From an uncultured Actinomyces sp. (GTDB lineage Bacteria; Actinomycetota; Actinomycetes; Actinomycetales; Actinomycetaceae): DNA of 20,142 bases. Location of the stretch: the NCBI GenBank assembly GCA_902373545.1, contig CABKMZ010000034.1, forward strand, positions 1-20,142, in the 5' to 3' direction. Below the pieces are notes generated by a model. That model did not search any database. It saw only the letters and a program-made list of their open reading frames with translations, and was not told where the DNA came from. Of the stretch, positions 7,052-14,624 are shown one piece after another; the stretch's first letter is position 1, and every line of letters begins with the position of its first letter. Made by a program: the position numbers and the translations under genes.

Positions 7052-8617
7052 TCAGCGCAGGCCCTCCATGAAGGACTCGGCGACCGAGGACCACGAGGTG
7101 TAAAAGCCGCCCGCCATGTTGGCGCACACCCCGATGAAGGCGGCGCAGGCCAGTGACGTGAAGGCGAGGGAGGTCAGCCGCGCCAGGTAGGTGACGCAGG
7201 AGGAGACCGCGCCCGGCATGCGGGCAATGATGCGCGGCATTGGCAGGCGGAAGAGGCGCGATTCGCGCGCCCAGTCCTGCTCGTCCCCGGCCAGGAGGGC
7301 GCGCCACGAGCCCGCGAAACGCCACGTGATCGTCAGGCTCATTGCGGACAGCAGCGCCAGGATGGCGAGGGTGGCCGCGCCGTTGGGGGCCGTCGGTCGC
7401 ACGGAGTGCGTGACGTTTGTGGCCGGCACGATGGAGGCGTAGGCTTCGGATGCCAGCGCGGTCGCCGCCGTCGGGGCAGCCCCCACGGCGGTGGCTACCG
7501 CGTCGGAGGAACCCCACCACGCCAGCATCGTCGGGATGTGCTCGCGCCACAGGGGCCCGGCGTGCCCGCCGGTGGGCGGGATGTCGGTCGTCACGGTGTC
7601 GGGAGCCTTGACGGCCTTCGCCATCGCAACGGCGGCGGGGGCGCCGCCGGCCCCGTCGTCTGCGGCGGCCATCGCGTAGATGCGCAGCCCGTCGGGGACC
7701 CTCTTGGCCAGCATCGTGGAGAGGGTGTTATCCGCCAGGTACTGGTCGCCGAGATTCGTCATCTGCCCTTCGATCTGCGTGTCATAGCCGGAGAGGGAGG
7801 CGGCTGCGCCGAAGGTTTGGGGTGTGCGCATCGCCGTCCACACCGCGCAGTAGGCGCCCGCGGAGAAACCGCCGAGCATCCATGCGTCGCGCTTGTCGGA
7901 GGTGTTGGGGAAATTGTGGCGGATGAACGCGGGGATTTCGTGCGCGGACCACGTGTAGACGGCGGGGCGTCCCTCAATGTCCGCGCAGTCGTGTGCTTCT
8001 TCGTCGACGCTCAGGGAGGGGGCGACGATGATGGTGGGCGGGATGATCCCGGCGTCGATGGCGTTGTCGAGGGCTTCCTGGACGTGGGCGCCCTGCGTGG
8101 TGCCGTCGGCTTCGCCCGGGTAGCCGTGCAACAGCTCGATGACCGCGTAGGTCTTGCCGTCGGTGGGGGAGTAGTCGCGTGGCGCGATGACGAAGACGGG
8201 TAGCGTGATGCCGCTGATCGGGCCCGTCCACGTGGTGGTGAGCATCCCGTCCTCGGTCCTGGTGAAGGTCGCGTCGAGGCTGGATGACGCGATCGGCTGG
8301 TCGCCGATCGTGACCTCGCCACCAGACTCGGCTGCCGGTTCCTCGACGTTGGAGGCAATGAGTTCCGCCAGGTCGCCGCTTGTCTTGACAAGGCCGAGGG
8401 AACGGTTGAGGACGAGCGCGCCCGAAGCAGTCACAAGGAGGATCGGCGCGAGGATGAGGACCGTGCGAGCCAGCCAATGCCTCGTGCGGCGCGGAAAGCG
8501 CCTGGGAGCCCACCGCGGCAGGAGGAACGCCCCCGCCAGGAGAGACAGGGCCGCCAGGGCTGCGAAGACCGCGAGGGTGCGTGCTGACGTCAGGGACAGA
8601 GAGCCAAGAAAAGACAT
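7052..8617 (-). CDS. Membrane-anchored esterase (alpha/beta-hydrolase, esterase D-type)
   Basis: A roughly 520-aa protein with two N-terminal membrane helices (about 12-34 and 52-72), an extracytoplasmic alpha/beta-hydrolase domain (about 110-370), and two more hydrophobic stretches near 415-435 and 483-503. Numbering is from the upstream ATG at 8623. The hydrolase has the nucleophile elbow GFSAGA (Ser254), a candidate acid at Asp322/Asp323, and GGHAG (His354), consistent with a complete triad of the putative-esterase family that includes esterase D and mycolyltransferases. ATG 8623 overlaps the upstream stop in ATGA. I prefer ATG 8617 because AAGGA (8624-8628) then has 6-nt spacing. Tight coupling to the MprF-like gene suggests a lipid substrate, possibly aminoacyl-phospholipid; that is inference. 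A mycolyltransferase-like or general acyl-esterase role is possible. Confidence 0.85.
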   Translation of the reverse strand: MSFLGSLSLTSARTLAVFAALAALSLLAGAFLLPRWAPRRFPRRTRHWLARTVLILAPILLVTASGALVLNRSLGLVKTSGDLAELIASNVEEPAAESGGEVTIGDQPIASSSLDATFTRTEDGMLTTTWTGPISGITLPVFVIAPRDYSPTDGKTYAVIELLHGYPGEADGTTQGAHVQEALDNAIDAGIIPPTIIVAPSLSVDEEAHDCADIEGRPAVYTWSAHEIPAFIRHNFPNTSDKRDAWMLGGFSAGAYCAVWTAMRTPQTFGAAASLSGYDTQIEGQMTNLGDQYLADNTLSTMLAKRVPDGLRIYAMAAADDGAGGAPAAVAMAKAVKAPDTVTTDIPPTGGHAGPLWREHIPTMLAWWGSSDAVATAVGAAPTAATALASEAYASIVPATNVTHSVRPTAPNGAATLAILALLSAMSLTITWRFAGSWRALLAGDEQDWARESRLFRLPMPRIIARMPGAVSSCVTYLARLTSLAFTSLACAAFIGVCANMAGGFYTSWSSVAESFMEGLR

Positions 8618-8619
8618 CG

Positions 8620-11316
8620 TCATTCCTTCGTGGAAGCGCTGGACGAGGCCGTGGCGGCCTCGCGTGTATTGTCAGGGCCGGGCGAGGCCGGGGTTGGCGC
8701 CTTCGGTGAGGCAGCGCGAGCGGCGTGGGCCGAGCGCAGGTCACCCACGCCTTTTGCCGCGAGTTTGGCGAGGCCAGCGCTGACGGAGGCGAGCAGCGTG
8801 AGGGTTTGCGTGGGGGACACGTGGGGCACGTAGGCGTGCGAAATGGCCAGGCCCACGGTTGCCAGGGAGGCGGGGTCAGGCACGGCCAGGTAGAGGGGCT
8901 GCGTGCGCGGCTTGAACTTGCGTTTGAAGGCGTGCAGCGACGTGAAACCGTAGAGGGGCTCCATGATGGCCGCCAGCGCGTCGATGAGTGGGCCGAACAC
9001 GGAGGTGTCGTCGGCGGAGCGGGTGAGGGGCGCGCCCGATAGGGACAGGAATTCGAGGCCCTCCTCCTGGGCGGACAGGGCCGCCTTGCCGATGAGGAAC
9101 TCGATGGCGGGGCGCCACCCCTGGGTGCGCCTGCGCATGACGTCCAGGGTGAGGCCGACGACCTGGCCGCCCCGGTATACAGGCAGCCATGAGGTGACGG
9201 CGTGAATCGTTGACTGGGAGTCGACTGCGACGAGAATGCGTGTCTCTGGGACCGCGAGCTCGCGAACGCCGCCGAGCGTGAAGCCCATTTCCGGCAGGGC
9301 CTTGTCGGAGCTCCACCCCTGCGAAATGACGGTGATCTGGTCCTTCCAGCCCTGCGGGCACTCCTCCCACGTGGTCCAGTGGGCCTCGACACCCTCGCGC
9401 GCCGCGTGGTTCATGGCGGTGCGCACGTCCTGGTAGGCCTTGCCTTTGAACGCGAGGCCGGGCAGGTCGAGGAGCGATTCCTCGGCGACCTGCATGATCG
9501 TCCAGCCGTCGCGCCGGGCGGCCTGCGCGAGGTCCTCGTGGATCGAGTAGAGTGCGGGCGTCAGGCCCGCGGAGGCGGTGAAGGAGGAGAACTCGGCGAT
9601 GGCCCGCGAGGCCGTTCCCTCCTCGTAGGCGAGGTCCGTGACGGTCAGCGCGACGCCGCCGGCCCCGCGGTAGGCGACCCCGGCCTCGTCGAAGGGAGAG
9701 ACCCACACCTGATTGCCTTCCCAGGTCTGCATCCACCCGAGGGTGTTGGCCCCGTGCTCGCGTAGGAGGGGGATGAGGTCGTCGACCGGGGAGGAGGCGG
9801 GCACGCGGGGCAGAGCCAGGAGCGCGCGCAGCACCAGGAACAGCGTGCCGACCCACGCGACGAGCGGCGTCCACAGGACGGGCGCCTCGGCCAGGAGAGT
9901 CATGGGAACGAGCGTGGGTTCGAAAATCGAGGCGGTCGCAGTGGGCAGGAGAACGAGGACGTAGTCGTGGAATACCTGCAGTGGCGTCGCGTTGGGAGCG
10001 TCCGATAAATCCTCGCCCGAGGCCAGCGCGGAGAAGGGAATAAACGAGTCACTCGTGAGTAGCCCGAGCACGAATACCACGGCCGCGCACACGACCATGA
10101 GAATGAGCCAGCGACGCAGCAGGGTCGACGTTGTCGAGGGCGCGGCGTGGATCGTGAAAGAGCGGCGCACCCACCAGGTAATGGCGCACAGCGTCACGTT
10201 GAGGAGGACGGGCATGAGCAGCAGGGCGGCGGCCGTGCTCACCTCGGGGCGCAGGGGATCGTCCGGGCCGTTCCACGCGAGAAGCTCGACGGTGGTTGAC
10301 GTCACCGTCGAGATGCCGAGGATACCCTGCAGGATGAGCGTCCCGACGTAGGCGAGGCGGCGCCCCCTACGCAGGCCGTAGGCGAAGACTAGCTGGAGTG
10401 TGATGGGCGCCAGGCACAGGAGGGTCGTGATGACGCCCGTGCGGCCCTCGAGCCACCAGGCCGGCCCCAGTGACCAGCGCATCTGCGCGAGCGGGCCTTC
10501 GGGTGCGGCCGAGACGACGGTGAGAGCCGCCGCGCACGCCCAGCACAGGGCGGCGATCGAGGCGAATTGGCGCCCGAGGGTCACCTCGTCGTCGGTGTCG
10601 TCCTCGGAGCCGCGCACGCCGACCAGGCGCGCGGCGACCATGCCGGCCAGGAGCGCCCACACGCGCGCGTAGGAGATCGCCGATCCGAGGATGGCTGCCG
10701 ACAATACGAGGACTCCGATGAGGAGGAAGCGGGCCCTCCAACGCCAGCGCGACCCCAGGGACTGCACGGCCGCGCCCACTAGGGCCACGAGGATCAGGCT
10801 CGTCCCCCACAGGGTTCCCTCGCCGATCGCCTGGCCCCAATCGGCGATCGTGCGCTTGAGGAGCGGCAGGGTTGCCCACGTCGCGGTCACGCCCAGGACC
10901 TGGCCCGCCAGCGCCGCGGCCACCCAGGTGCGCGTGCCCAGATGGCGTTCGGCCGCGCCGCCAGCGAGGATCATGGCGCCGATGCCCAGGAGTGCCGTGG
11001 CCAGGAAATGGCCGGGAACCGCGCCGACCGAGGAGAAAATCGACCACCAGTGGGAGGGGGAGGGGGAGGGGCTGGCCTCAAGGACGCTGAACTGGTCGCG
11101 CCACACCAGGTACGAGGCGGACAAGACGCTCAGGACGACCGTGACGACGGCGGTGGCCGGGGCGTGGGAGAGCCAGCGCACCGTCAGGCGCGCGAGCGAG
11201 GAGATCAGGAGCCAGAAGGTTCGCAGCGTCGCCGCAAGTGGGGTGCCGATCATGCGCAGACGTGCCGCGCGCTGTTCGGGCTCGGCGTGGGGTGACTCAA
11301 ATTCTTCCTGCGCCAC
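8620..11316 (-). CDS. MprF-like aminoacyl-phosphatidylglycerol synthase with rhomboid-like membrane domain
   Basis: This 898-aa protein has about 11-13 hydrophobic helices (residues 30-500), then a cytoplasmic DUF2156/LPG-synthase domain (about 515-815), then a low-complexity Ala/Ser/Pro tail. The catalytic domain matches MprF-type synthases: FKGKAYQDVRTAMNHAAREG (623-642), W734-R-P..EFL, LSLSGAPL (757-764), and YGFTSLHAFKRKFKP (789-803) close to the family 'YnFqgLrrFKeKFkP'. Such enzymes transfer Lys or Ala from aminoacyl-tRNA to membrane lipids. The first membrane block (about 90-230) has AERHLGTRTW and a following Gly-rich helix that recall rhomboid folds, but I see no GxSG catalytic motif. 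The GTG start follows GAGAGGA with 7-nt spacing. It is followed in ATGA/6-nt coupling by an esterase gene. The amino acid used cannot be told from sequence. Confidence 0.85.
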   Translation of the reverse strand: MAQEEFESPHAEPEQRAARLRMIGTPLAATLRTFWLLISSLARLTVRWLSHAPATAVVTVVLSVLSASYLVWRDQFSVLEASPSPSPSHWWSIFSSVGAVPGHFLATALLGIGAMILAGGAAERHLGTRTWVAAALAGQVLGVTATWATLPLLKRTIADWGQAIGEGTLWGTSLILVALVGAAVQSLGSRWRWRARFLLIGVLVLSAAILGSAISYARVWALLAGMVAARLVGVRGSEDDTDDEVTLGRQFASIAALCWACAAALTVVSAAPEGPLAQMRWSLGPAWWLEGRTGVITTLLCLAPITLQLVFAYGLRRGRRLAYVGTLILQGILGISTVTSTTVELLAWNGPDDPLRPEVSTAAALLLMPVLLNVTLCAITWWVRRSFTIHAAPSTTSTLLRRWLILMVVCAAVVFVLGLLTSDSFIPFSALASGEDLSDAPNATPLQVFHDYVLVLLPTATASIFEPTLVPMTLLAEAPVLWTPLVAWVGTLFLVLRALLALPRVPASSPVDDLIPLLREHGANTLGWMQTWEGNQVWVSPFDEAGVAYRGAGGVALTVTDLAYEEGTASRAIAEFSSFTASAGLTPALYSIHEDLAQAARRDGWTIMQVAEESLLDLPGLAFKGKAYQDVRTAMNHAAREGVEAHWTTWEECPQGWKDQITVISQGWSSDKALPEMGFTLGGVRELAVPETRILVAVDSQSTIHAVTSWLPVYRGGQVVGLTLDVMRRRTQGWRPAIEFLIGKAALSAQEEGLEFLSLSGAPLTRSADDTSVFGPLIDALAAIMEPLYGFTSLHAFKRKFKPRTQPLYLAVPDPASLATVGLAISHAYVPHVSPTQTLTLLASVSAGLAKLAAKGVGDLRSAHAARAASPKAPTPASPGPDNTREAATASSSASTKE

Positions 11317-11354
11317 GATGGTGTCCTCTCAGGCCGTACCATTTTCCGCAGCAC

Positions 11355-11360
11355 AGGATA
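11355..11360 (-). promoter_or_regulatory. Candidate -10 box for the synthase-esterase operon
   Basis: On the minus strand TATCCT lies about 38 nt before the GTG of the MprF-like gene, downstream of the terminator of the ybdK-like gene. A TTGTCA is present a little upstream but only 11 bp away, too close to serve as its -35, so the promoter call is tentative. Confidence 0.35.
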
Positions 11361-11402
11361 CTACTGCGATCTGACAATGGGCTGAGAATCGGCTGGGAAG
11401 CG

Positions 11403-11435
11403 CTCGGCCCAGCCACGAAGCGTGGCCGGGCCGAG
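11403..11435 (-). terminator. Hairpin terminator downstream of the YbdK-like gene
   Basis: An 8-bp arm (11403-11410 with 11428-11435) continues after one mismatch into GCCACG/CGTGGC (11412-11417 with 11421-11426) around an AAG loop, giving a 14-bp GC-rich stem. It lies 46 bp past the ybdK stop on the minus strand, before the next gene's promoter. No long T-run follows. Confidence 0.6.
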
Positions 11436-11481
11436 GCGTTGAGGTTGCGCGGGCGTTGATGCGCGGGCTGGTGTGGCGCTC

Positions 11482-12651
11482 TCAGGCGTTGAGCGTCGCG
11501 AACTCCGCGAGGGCCAGGGGACGCCCCGCGGCCATCTCGGCGCGCATGAGGTCCACGACGGCGTCGAGGCCCTGGCCGGGTCGGGCGGCCGCGGCGACCG
11601 AACGCTGGCGCTCGTAGGAGGCGCCGATCGTCAGGATCGTGTCCAGGCCCGCGAACTCGCGGGCGCATCCCAGGTCGGCGGCCACGGGAGCCAGCTCCTC
11701 GCGCAGGCGCGCGATACCGTCGCGGGCGCTCTCAGTCGCGCCGTCGCGCGAGACAATGAGGGTCGCGTCCATGCCGTATCGGGCCGAGCGCCACTTGTTT
11801 TCGGCGACGAACCAATCCGGCAGAGAAGGCAGCGGCTCGCCGGCGTCGAACAGGCGCGAGAAGTGCTCGACGAGGACGTGGGTCAAGGCCGCGAAGGTGC
11901 CGACCTCGGTCGCGTTCGTCGCCGCGTCGAACACGCGGTTCTCGATCGTGCCAAAGGCAGGCGAGGGGCGGATGTCCCAGCGGACCTCGTCAAATCCCTC
12001 GATGACGCCCGTGCTGATCATGTCGTCCGTGTAGGCCTCCAGGTCCTCCCACGTCTCGAATTGTCGCGGGATGCCGGCGGTGGGCAGCTGCTGGAAGACC
12101 ATCGCGCGGTTGGACGCGTACCCCGTGTCCTGGCCCGCCCAGAACGGGGAGGACGCGGAGATGGCTTGGAGGTGGCCCAGGTGAGCGGTCAGAGCTGCCT
12201 GGATGGGCAGGATCTTCGCGCGGTCTTCGACGCCGACGTGCACGTGGACGCCGTAGAGCAGCATCTGGTGGCCCCAGTAGGCGGTGCGCTCCACCAGCTG
12301 GGCGTAACGCTCCGAGTCGGTCACGCGCTGGCGCCCCGGGCGGGCGAAGGGGTGCGTGCCTGCGGTGGCCAGGTCGATCCGCAGGTCCGAGGCCAGGGGC
12401 CGCAGGAAATCAACGCAGCCCGTCAGGTCCGCAACGCACTCGGCGACGGTCGAGCGCGGCTTGGACACGACCTCGATCGTGTTCAGGAGCATCTCTCGGT
12501 GAATGCCGGGGTAGAGCTGGCCGTTGACCGTGGCGCGGTCGACGATCGCGTCCGCGCTCTGACGCAGGTCGTGCGAGTCGCGGTCGACGAGCTGGAGCTC
12601 CCACTCGACACCGATCGTGGAACGTTGGGAGGAACCGAAGGGCAAGGTCAT
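11482..12651 (-). CDS. ybdK: YbdK-type carboxylate-amine ligase (glutamate-cysteine ligase family)
   Basis: This 389-aa enzyme belongs to the GCS2 (COG2170) family, ATP-dependent ligases that join a glutamate gamma-carboxyl to an amine such as cysteine. The N-terminal motif STIGVEWELQLVD (11-23) carries the acidic metal/ATP residues Glu16 and Glu18. Other family features are HREMLLNTIEVVS (51-63), GTHPFA (99-103) and YGVHVHVG (133-140). WRSARYGMDA later in the protein is also family-typical. I chose ATG 12651 because AAAGGA precedes it with 5-nt spacing. The ATG 9 codons upstream has no ribosome binding site and abuts a CACAAT -10-like box (12677-12682). E. coli YbdK has weak ligase activity, and the true substrate here is unknown; an ergothioneine- or glutathione-like role cannot be inferred since no pathway partner is nearby. 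Confidence 0.88.
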   Translation of the reverse strand: MTLPFGSSQRSTIGVEWELQLVDRDSHDLRQSADAIVDRATVNGQLYPGIHREMLLNTIEVVSKPRSTVAECVADLTGCVDFLRPLASDLRIDLATAGTHPFARPGRQRVTDSERYAQLVERTAYWGHQMLLYGVHVHVGVEDRAKILPIQAALTAHLGHLQAISASSPFWAGQDTGYASNRAMVFQQLPTAGIPRQFETWEDLEAYTDDMISTGVIEGFDEVRWDIRPSPAFGTIENRVFDAATNATEVGTFAALTHVLVEHFSRLFDAGEPLPSLPDWFVAENKWRSARYGMDATLIVSRDGATESARDGIARLREELAPVAADLGCAREFAGLDTILTIGASYERQRSVAAAARPGQGLDAVVDLMRAEMAAGRPLALAEFATLNA

Positions 12652-12716
12652 GACGATCCTTTCGCTGATTGCCTCCATTGTGTCAGTCGGGCGCGCTGGG
12701 ACGGCGGAGAGCTTCC

Positions 12717-13958
12717 TTACAGGTTTTCGGGCAACCGCCTGCAGATAATCGCCCGGTGGCGACCGGCAAGACGCGTCGCAATGACCGTCAGCTGGGCGCT
12801 GCCGCCGCGAAGCTTGAGAGCTTTACGCAGGTCATCAGGATTGATGTCCGCGCCGCGCTTCTTAATCTCCACGCTGCCCGCGTCTCGGGATTTGAGAGCG
12901 GCGGCGATGGCCTTGGCCCGCAAGTTTGTCACCTCGAGAATCTCGAAGCGATCGTAGAAGGGACTGGGCGGCAGATCGTCGCCCGTCAGGTAGGCGATCT
13001 TCTCCGACACGATGCCCGCCCCGCACTGGCGTGCGAGCACGCCCAGCAGGCCCGAACGGATCACCGCCGGGTCCGCCTCGGCGACAATAGCCCCGAGCGG
13101 GGCGACCTCCACGGACTCGGCGGGCGTATTCGCTGCCATCCCCTCGGGAGAGGAGAGCGCGTGGGCTGCCCCAGCCTCGTCCAGGAGCAGGCAGGAGCGG
13201 CCCCGCCCCTCCGGCGCGAGCGCAGGAGACCACAGGGAGGCCTCGACGAGGTCCCCGCCCACGCTCACCCACTGCGCGTGCCAATCGGCGGGAATGAAGT
13301 CGTAGGCGATGCCCGGCGCCACCTTGACGCCCACACGCTCAATCGTGCGCGCCCACCCGAGGACCGTGGACAGGGGAGGAGACCACTGCTCCGGATTCGT
13401 GATGCGCGCCGATCCCCGCGAAGCGCCCGTGCGCCGGGCAGGGTCGGCGAAGATCGCGTCCACGCCCTCGCCCGCCAGCTCCTCAACATCCACGTCCATG
13501 ACGTCGCCCAGGCGCACCTGCGCGCCCTCGAAATCCCGCAGGTTCGCGGCCACGGCACCCGCCGTGTCCGGATCGATGTCCACCGCCAGCACATCCAGGC
13601 CCAGGCCCGCGATCGCCAGCGCGTCCCCACCGATCCCGCATCCCAGGTCCGCCACGCGCGTCGCCCCGCTGGCGCGGAAGCGCTGAGCGTGGCGCGCGGC
13701 CACCACCAGGCGCGTCGCCTGCTCCAGCCCATCGCGCGTGAACACCATGTGGGTGGCCACCGGCCCGAACTTCTTGCGCGCAGCCTGGCGCAACGCCAAC
13801 TGTGTCAAAACCGCGGCGGCCAGCTTGGCCTCGACGCCCGACGCTCGCAGCGCCGCGCCCAGCTCACGCAGCGGCATCGGCTGGGACTCCAGGCGGGCTT
13901 GCAGGGACTCCAGCAGCTCCCAGCCGGGAGAGGACAGGATCGGGGTCAGGGTGCTCAC
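12717..13958 (-). CDS. Class I SAM-dependent methyltransferase with THUMP-like C-terminal domain
   Basis: This 413-aa protein has an N-terminal helical segment (1-95) and a Rossmann methyltransferase core. Motif I is VADLGCGIGGDA (102-113), the ribose-binding acidic strand is VDID (126-129), and FADPARR (170-176) sits at the motif IV position, where N-methyltransferases have D/NPPY. The C-terminal 90 residues, with SEKIAYLTGDD and EIKKRGADINPDDLRKALKLRG, match the THUMP-like domain of an actinobacterial family of unknown substrate. I chose GTG 13958 because homologous sequence starts here and GACAAT lies 6 nt upstream, consistent with a leaderless transcript. The open frame continues upstream without similarity and runs into the groES promoter region. 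An RNA substrate is plausible but unproven. Confidence 0.85.
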   Translation of the reverse strand: MSTLTPILSSPGWELLESLQARLESQPMPLRELGAALRASGVEAKLAAAVLTQLALRQAARKKFGPVATHMVFTRDGLEQATRLVVAARHAQRFRASGATRVADLGCGIGGDALAIAGLGLDVLAVDIDPDTAGAVAANLRDFEGAQVRLGDVMDVDVEELAGEGVDAIFADPARRTGASRGSARITNPEQWSPPLSTVLGWARTIERVGVKVAPGIAYDFIPADWHAQWVSVGGDLVEASLWSPALAPEGRGRSCLLLDEAGAAHALSSPEGMAANTPAESVEVAPLGAIVAEADPAVIRSGLLGVLARQCGAGIVSEKIAYLTGDDLPPSPFYDRFEILEVTNLRAKAIAAALKSRDAGSVEIKKRGADINPDDLRKALKLRGGSAQLTVIATRLAGRHRAIICRRLPENL

Positions 13959-13964
13959 GGGCCC

Positions 13965-13970
13965 ATTGTC
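13965..13970 (-). promoter_or_regulatory. Candidate -10 box for the leaderless methyltransferase gene
   Basis: On the minus strand GACAAT is followed by GGGCCC and then the GTG start, the same 6-nt geometry as in front of guaB (TACAAT, TGGCCC, ATG). No ribosome binding site lies between them. Confidence 0.45.
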
Positions 13971-14069
13971 CCACCTCTTGGGGGACGAGGCCGTGGTGGC
14001 TGCGCGCTCGCGGGTCGCGCTCGCGGGAATGGAGGGGAGGGACGGGCGAATCGCCCACGGTGAACGCCC

Positions 14070-14096
14070 CTGGCACTCGGGTTGCCCGAGTGCCAG
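14070..14096 (+). promoter_or_regulatory. CIRCE operator (HrcA binding site) upstream of groES
   Basis: The site reads CTGGCACTC-N9-GAGTGCCAG, which fits the high-GC version of the CIRCE consensus (TTAGCACTC-N9-GAGTGCTAA). The symmetry extends outward and inward to a perfect 16-bp inverted repeat (14066-14081 with 14085-14100). HrcA repressor binding here would give heat-shock induction of groES. Confidence 0.9.
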
Positions 14097-14111
14097 GGGC
14101 GCAACTACACT
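14082..14111 (+). promoter_or_regulatory. groES promoter overlapping CIRCE
   Basis: TTGCCC (14082-14087) and TACACT (14106-14111) are separated by 18 bp. The -35 lies inside the CIRCE palindrome, so a bound repressor would block polymerase. The predicted start is near 14118, leaving a 5' leader of about 98 nt. Confidence 0.6.
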
Positions 14112-14215
14112 CGGGGAGGAAGCGCGGGATCTCCCCGCGACCGGTCCTGCACCTGACCCCCGCGACGGCAGGGAAAGGACGAGCACCTTCGTGACAAAGA
14201 AGAAAGGGAGCGACA

Positions 14216-14512
14216 ATGTCGATCTCCATCAAGCCCCTCGAGGACCGCATCGTCATCCGCCAGGTTGAGGCCGAGCAGACCACCGCCTCCGGCCTGGTCA
14301 TCCCGGACACCGCCAAGGAGAAGCCGCAGGAAGGCGAAGTTATCGCCGTGGGCCCCGGCCGCGTTGACGACAACGGCAACCGTATCCCCGTCGACGTCAA
14401 GGTCGGCGACGTCGTCATCTACTCGCGCTACGGCGGCACCGAGGTCAAGTACGACGGCCAGGAGTTCCAGATCCTGTCCTCGCGTGACGTGCTGGCGGTT
14501 GTGGAGCGCTGA
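14216..14512 (+). CDS. groES: Co-chaperonin GroES (Hsp10)
   Basis: GroES forms the heptameric lid on the GroEL chamber and promotes ATP-dependent protein folding in the cytoplasm. The 98-aa protein shows the whole family signature: [16 protein letters not shown] at the start, a mobile loop [16 protein letters not shown] (22-37), GEVIAVGPG (40-48), and [21 protein letters not shown] (61-81). It ends in [20 protein letters not shown] 5-12 nt before the ATG is the ribosome binding site. Upstream lie a CIRCE operator and promoter. A strong terminator follows 22 bp after the stop and the next gene is convergent, so groES is monocistronic here and groEL must be elsewhere. Confidence 0.97.
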   Translation: MSISIKPLEDRIVIRQVEAEQTTASGLVIPDTAKEKPQEGEVIAVGPGRVDDNGNRIPVDVKVGDVVIYSRYGGTEVKYDGQEFQILSSRDVLAVVER

Positions 14513-14534
14513 ACGCCTCCGCGCAGACGCATAA

Positions 14535-14571
14535 AGGGGCGGCCCGGAAGGATTCCTTTCGGGCCGCCCCT
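14535..14571 (+). terminator. Terminator between groES and the convergent dsbA-like gene
   Basis: AGGGGCGGCCCG (14535-14546) pairs perfectly with 14560-14571, and five further pairs (one G-T) close on an ATT loop, giving a 17-bp stem. CTCTGTCTCTGTT follows on the + strand, and AAAT-rich sequence lies on the other side. It could serve both converging genes. Confidence 0.85.
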
Positions 14572-14624
14572 CTCTGTCTCTGTTGATGACGGGCTGGACG
14601 CGGTGGGTCGTGCCGCCCGCGGGC

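Noticed and set aside
7033..7055. Short CTGAG/CTCAG hairpin containing both convergent stop codons (tsaD and esterase)
   Set aside because: Only a 5-bp stem with no T-run; the symmetry mostly comes from the two TGA stops facing each other. Not convincing as a terminator.
13959..14216. N-terminal extension of the methyltransferase frame to 14216
   Set aside because: The extension has no family similarity, covers the CIRCE element and groES promoter on the other strand, and the GTG at 13958 has its own -10-like box.
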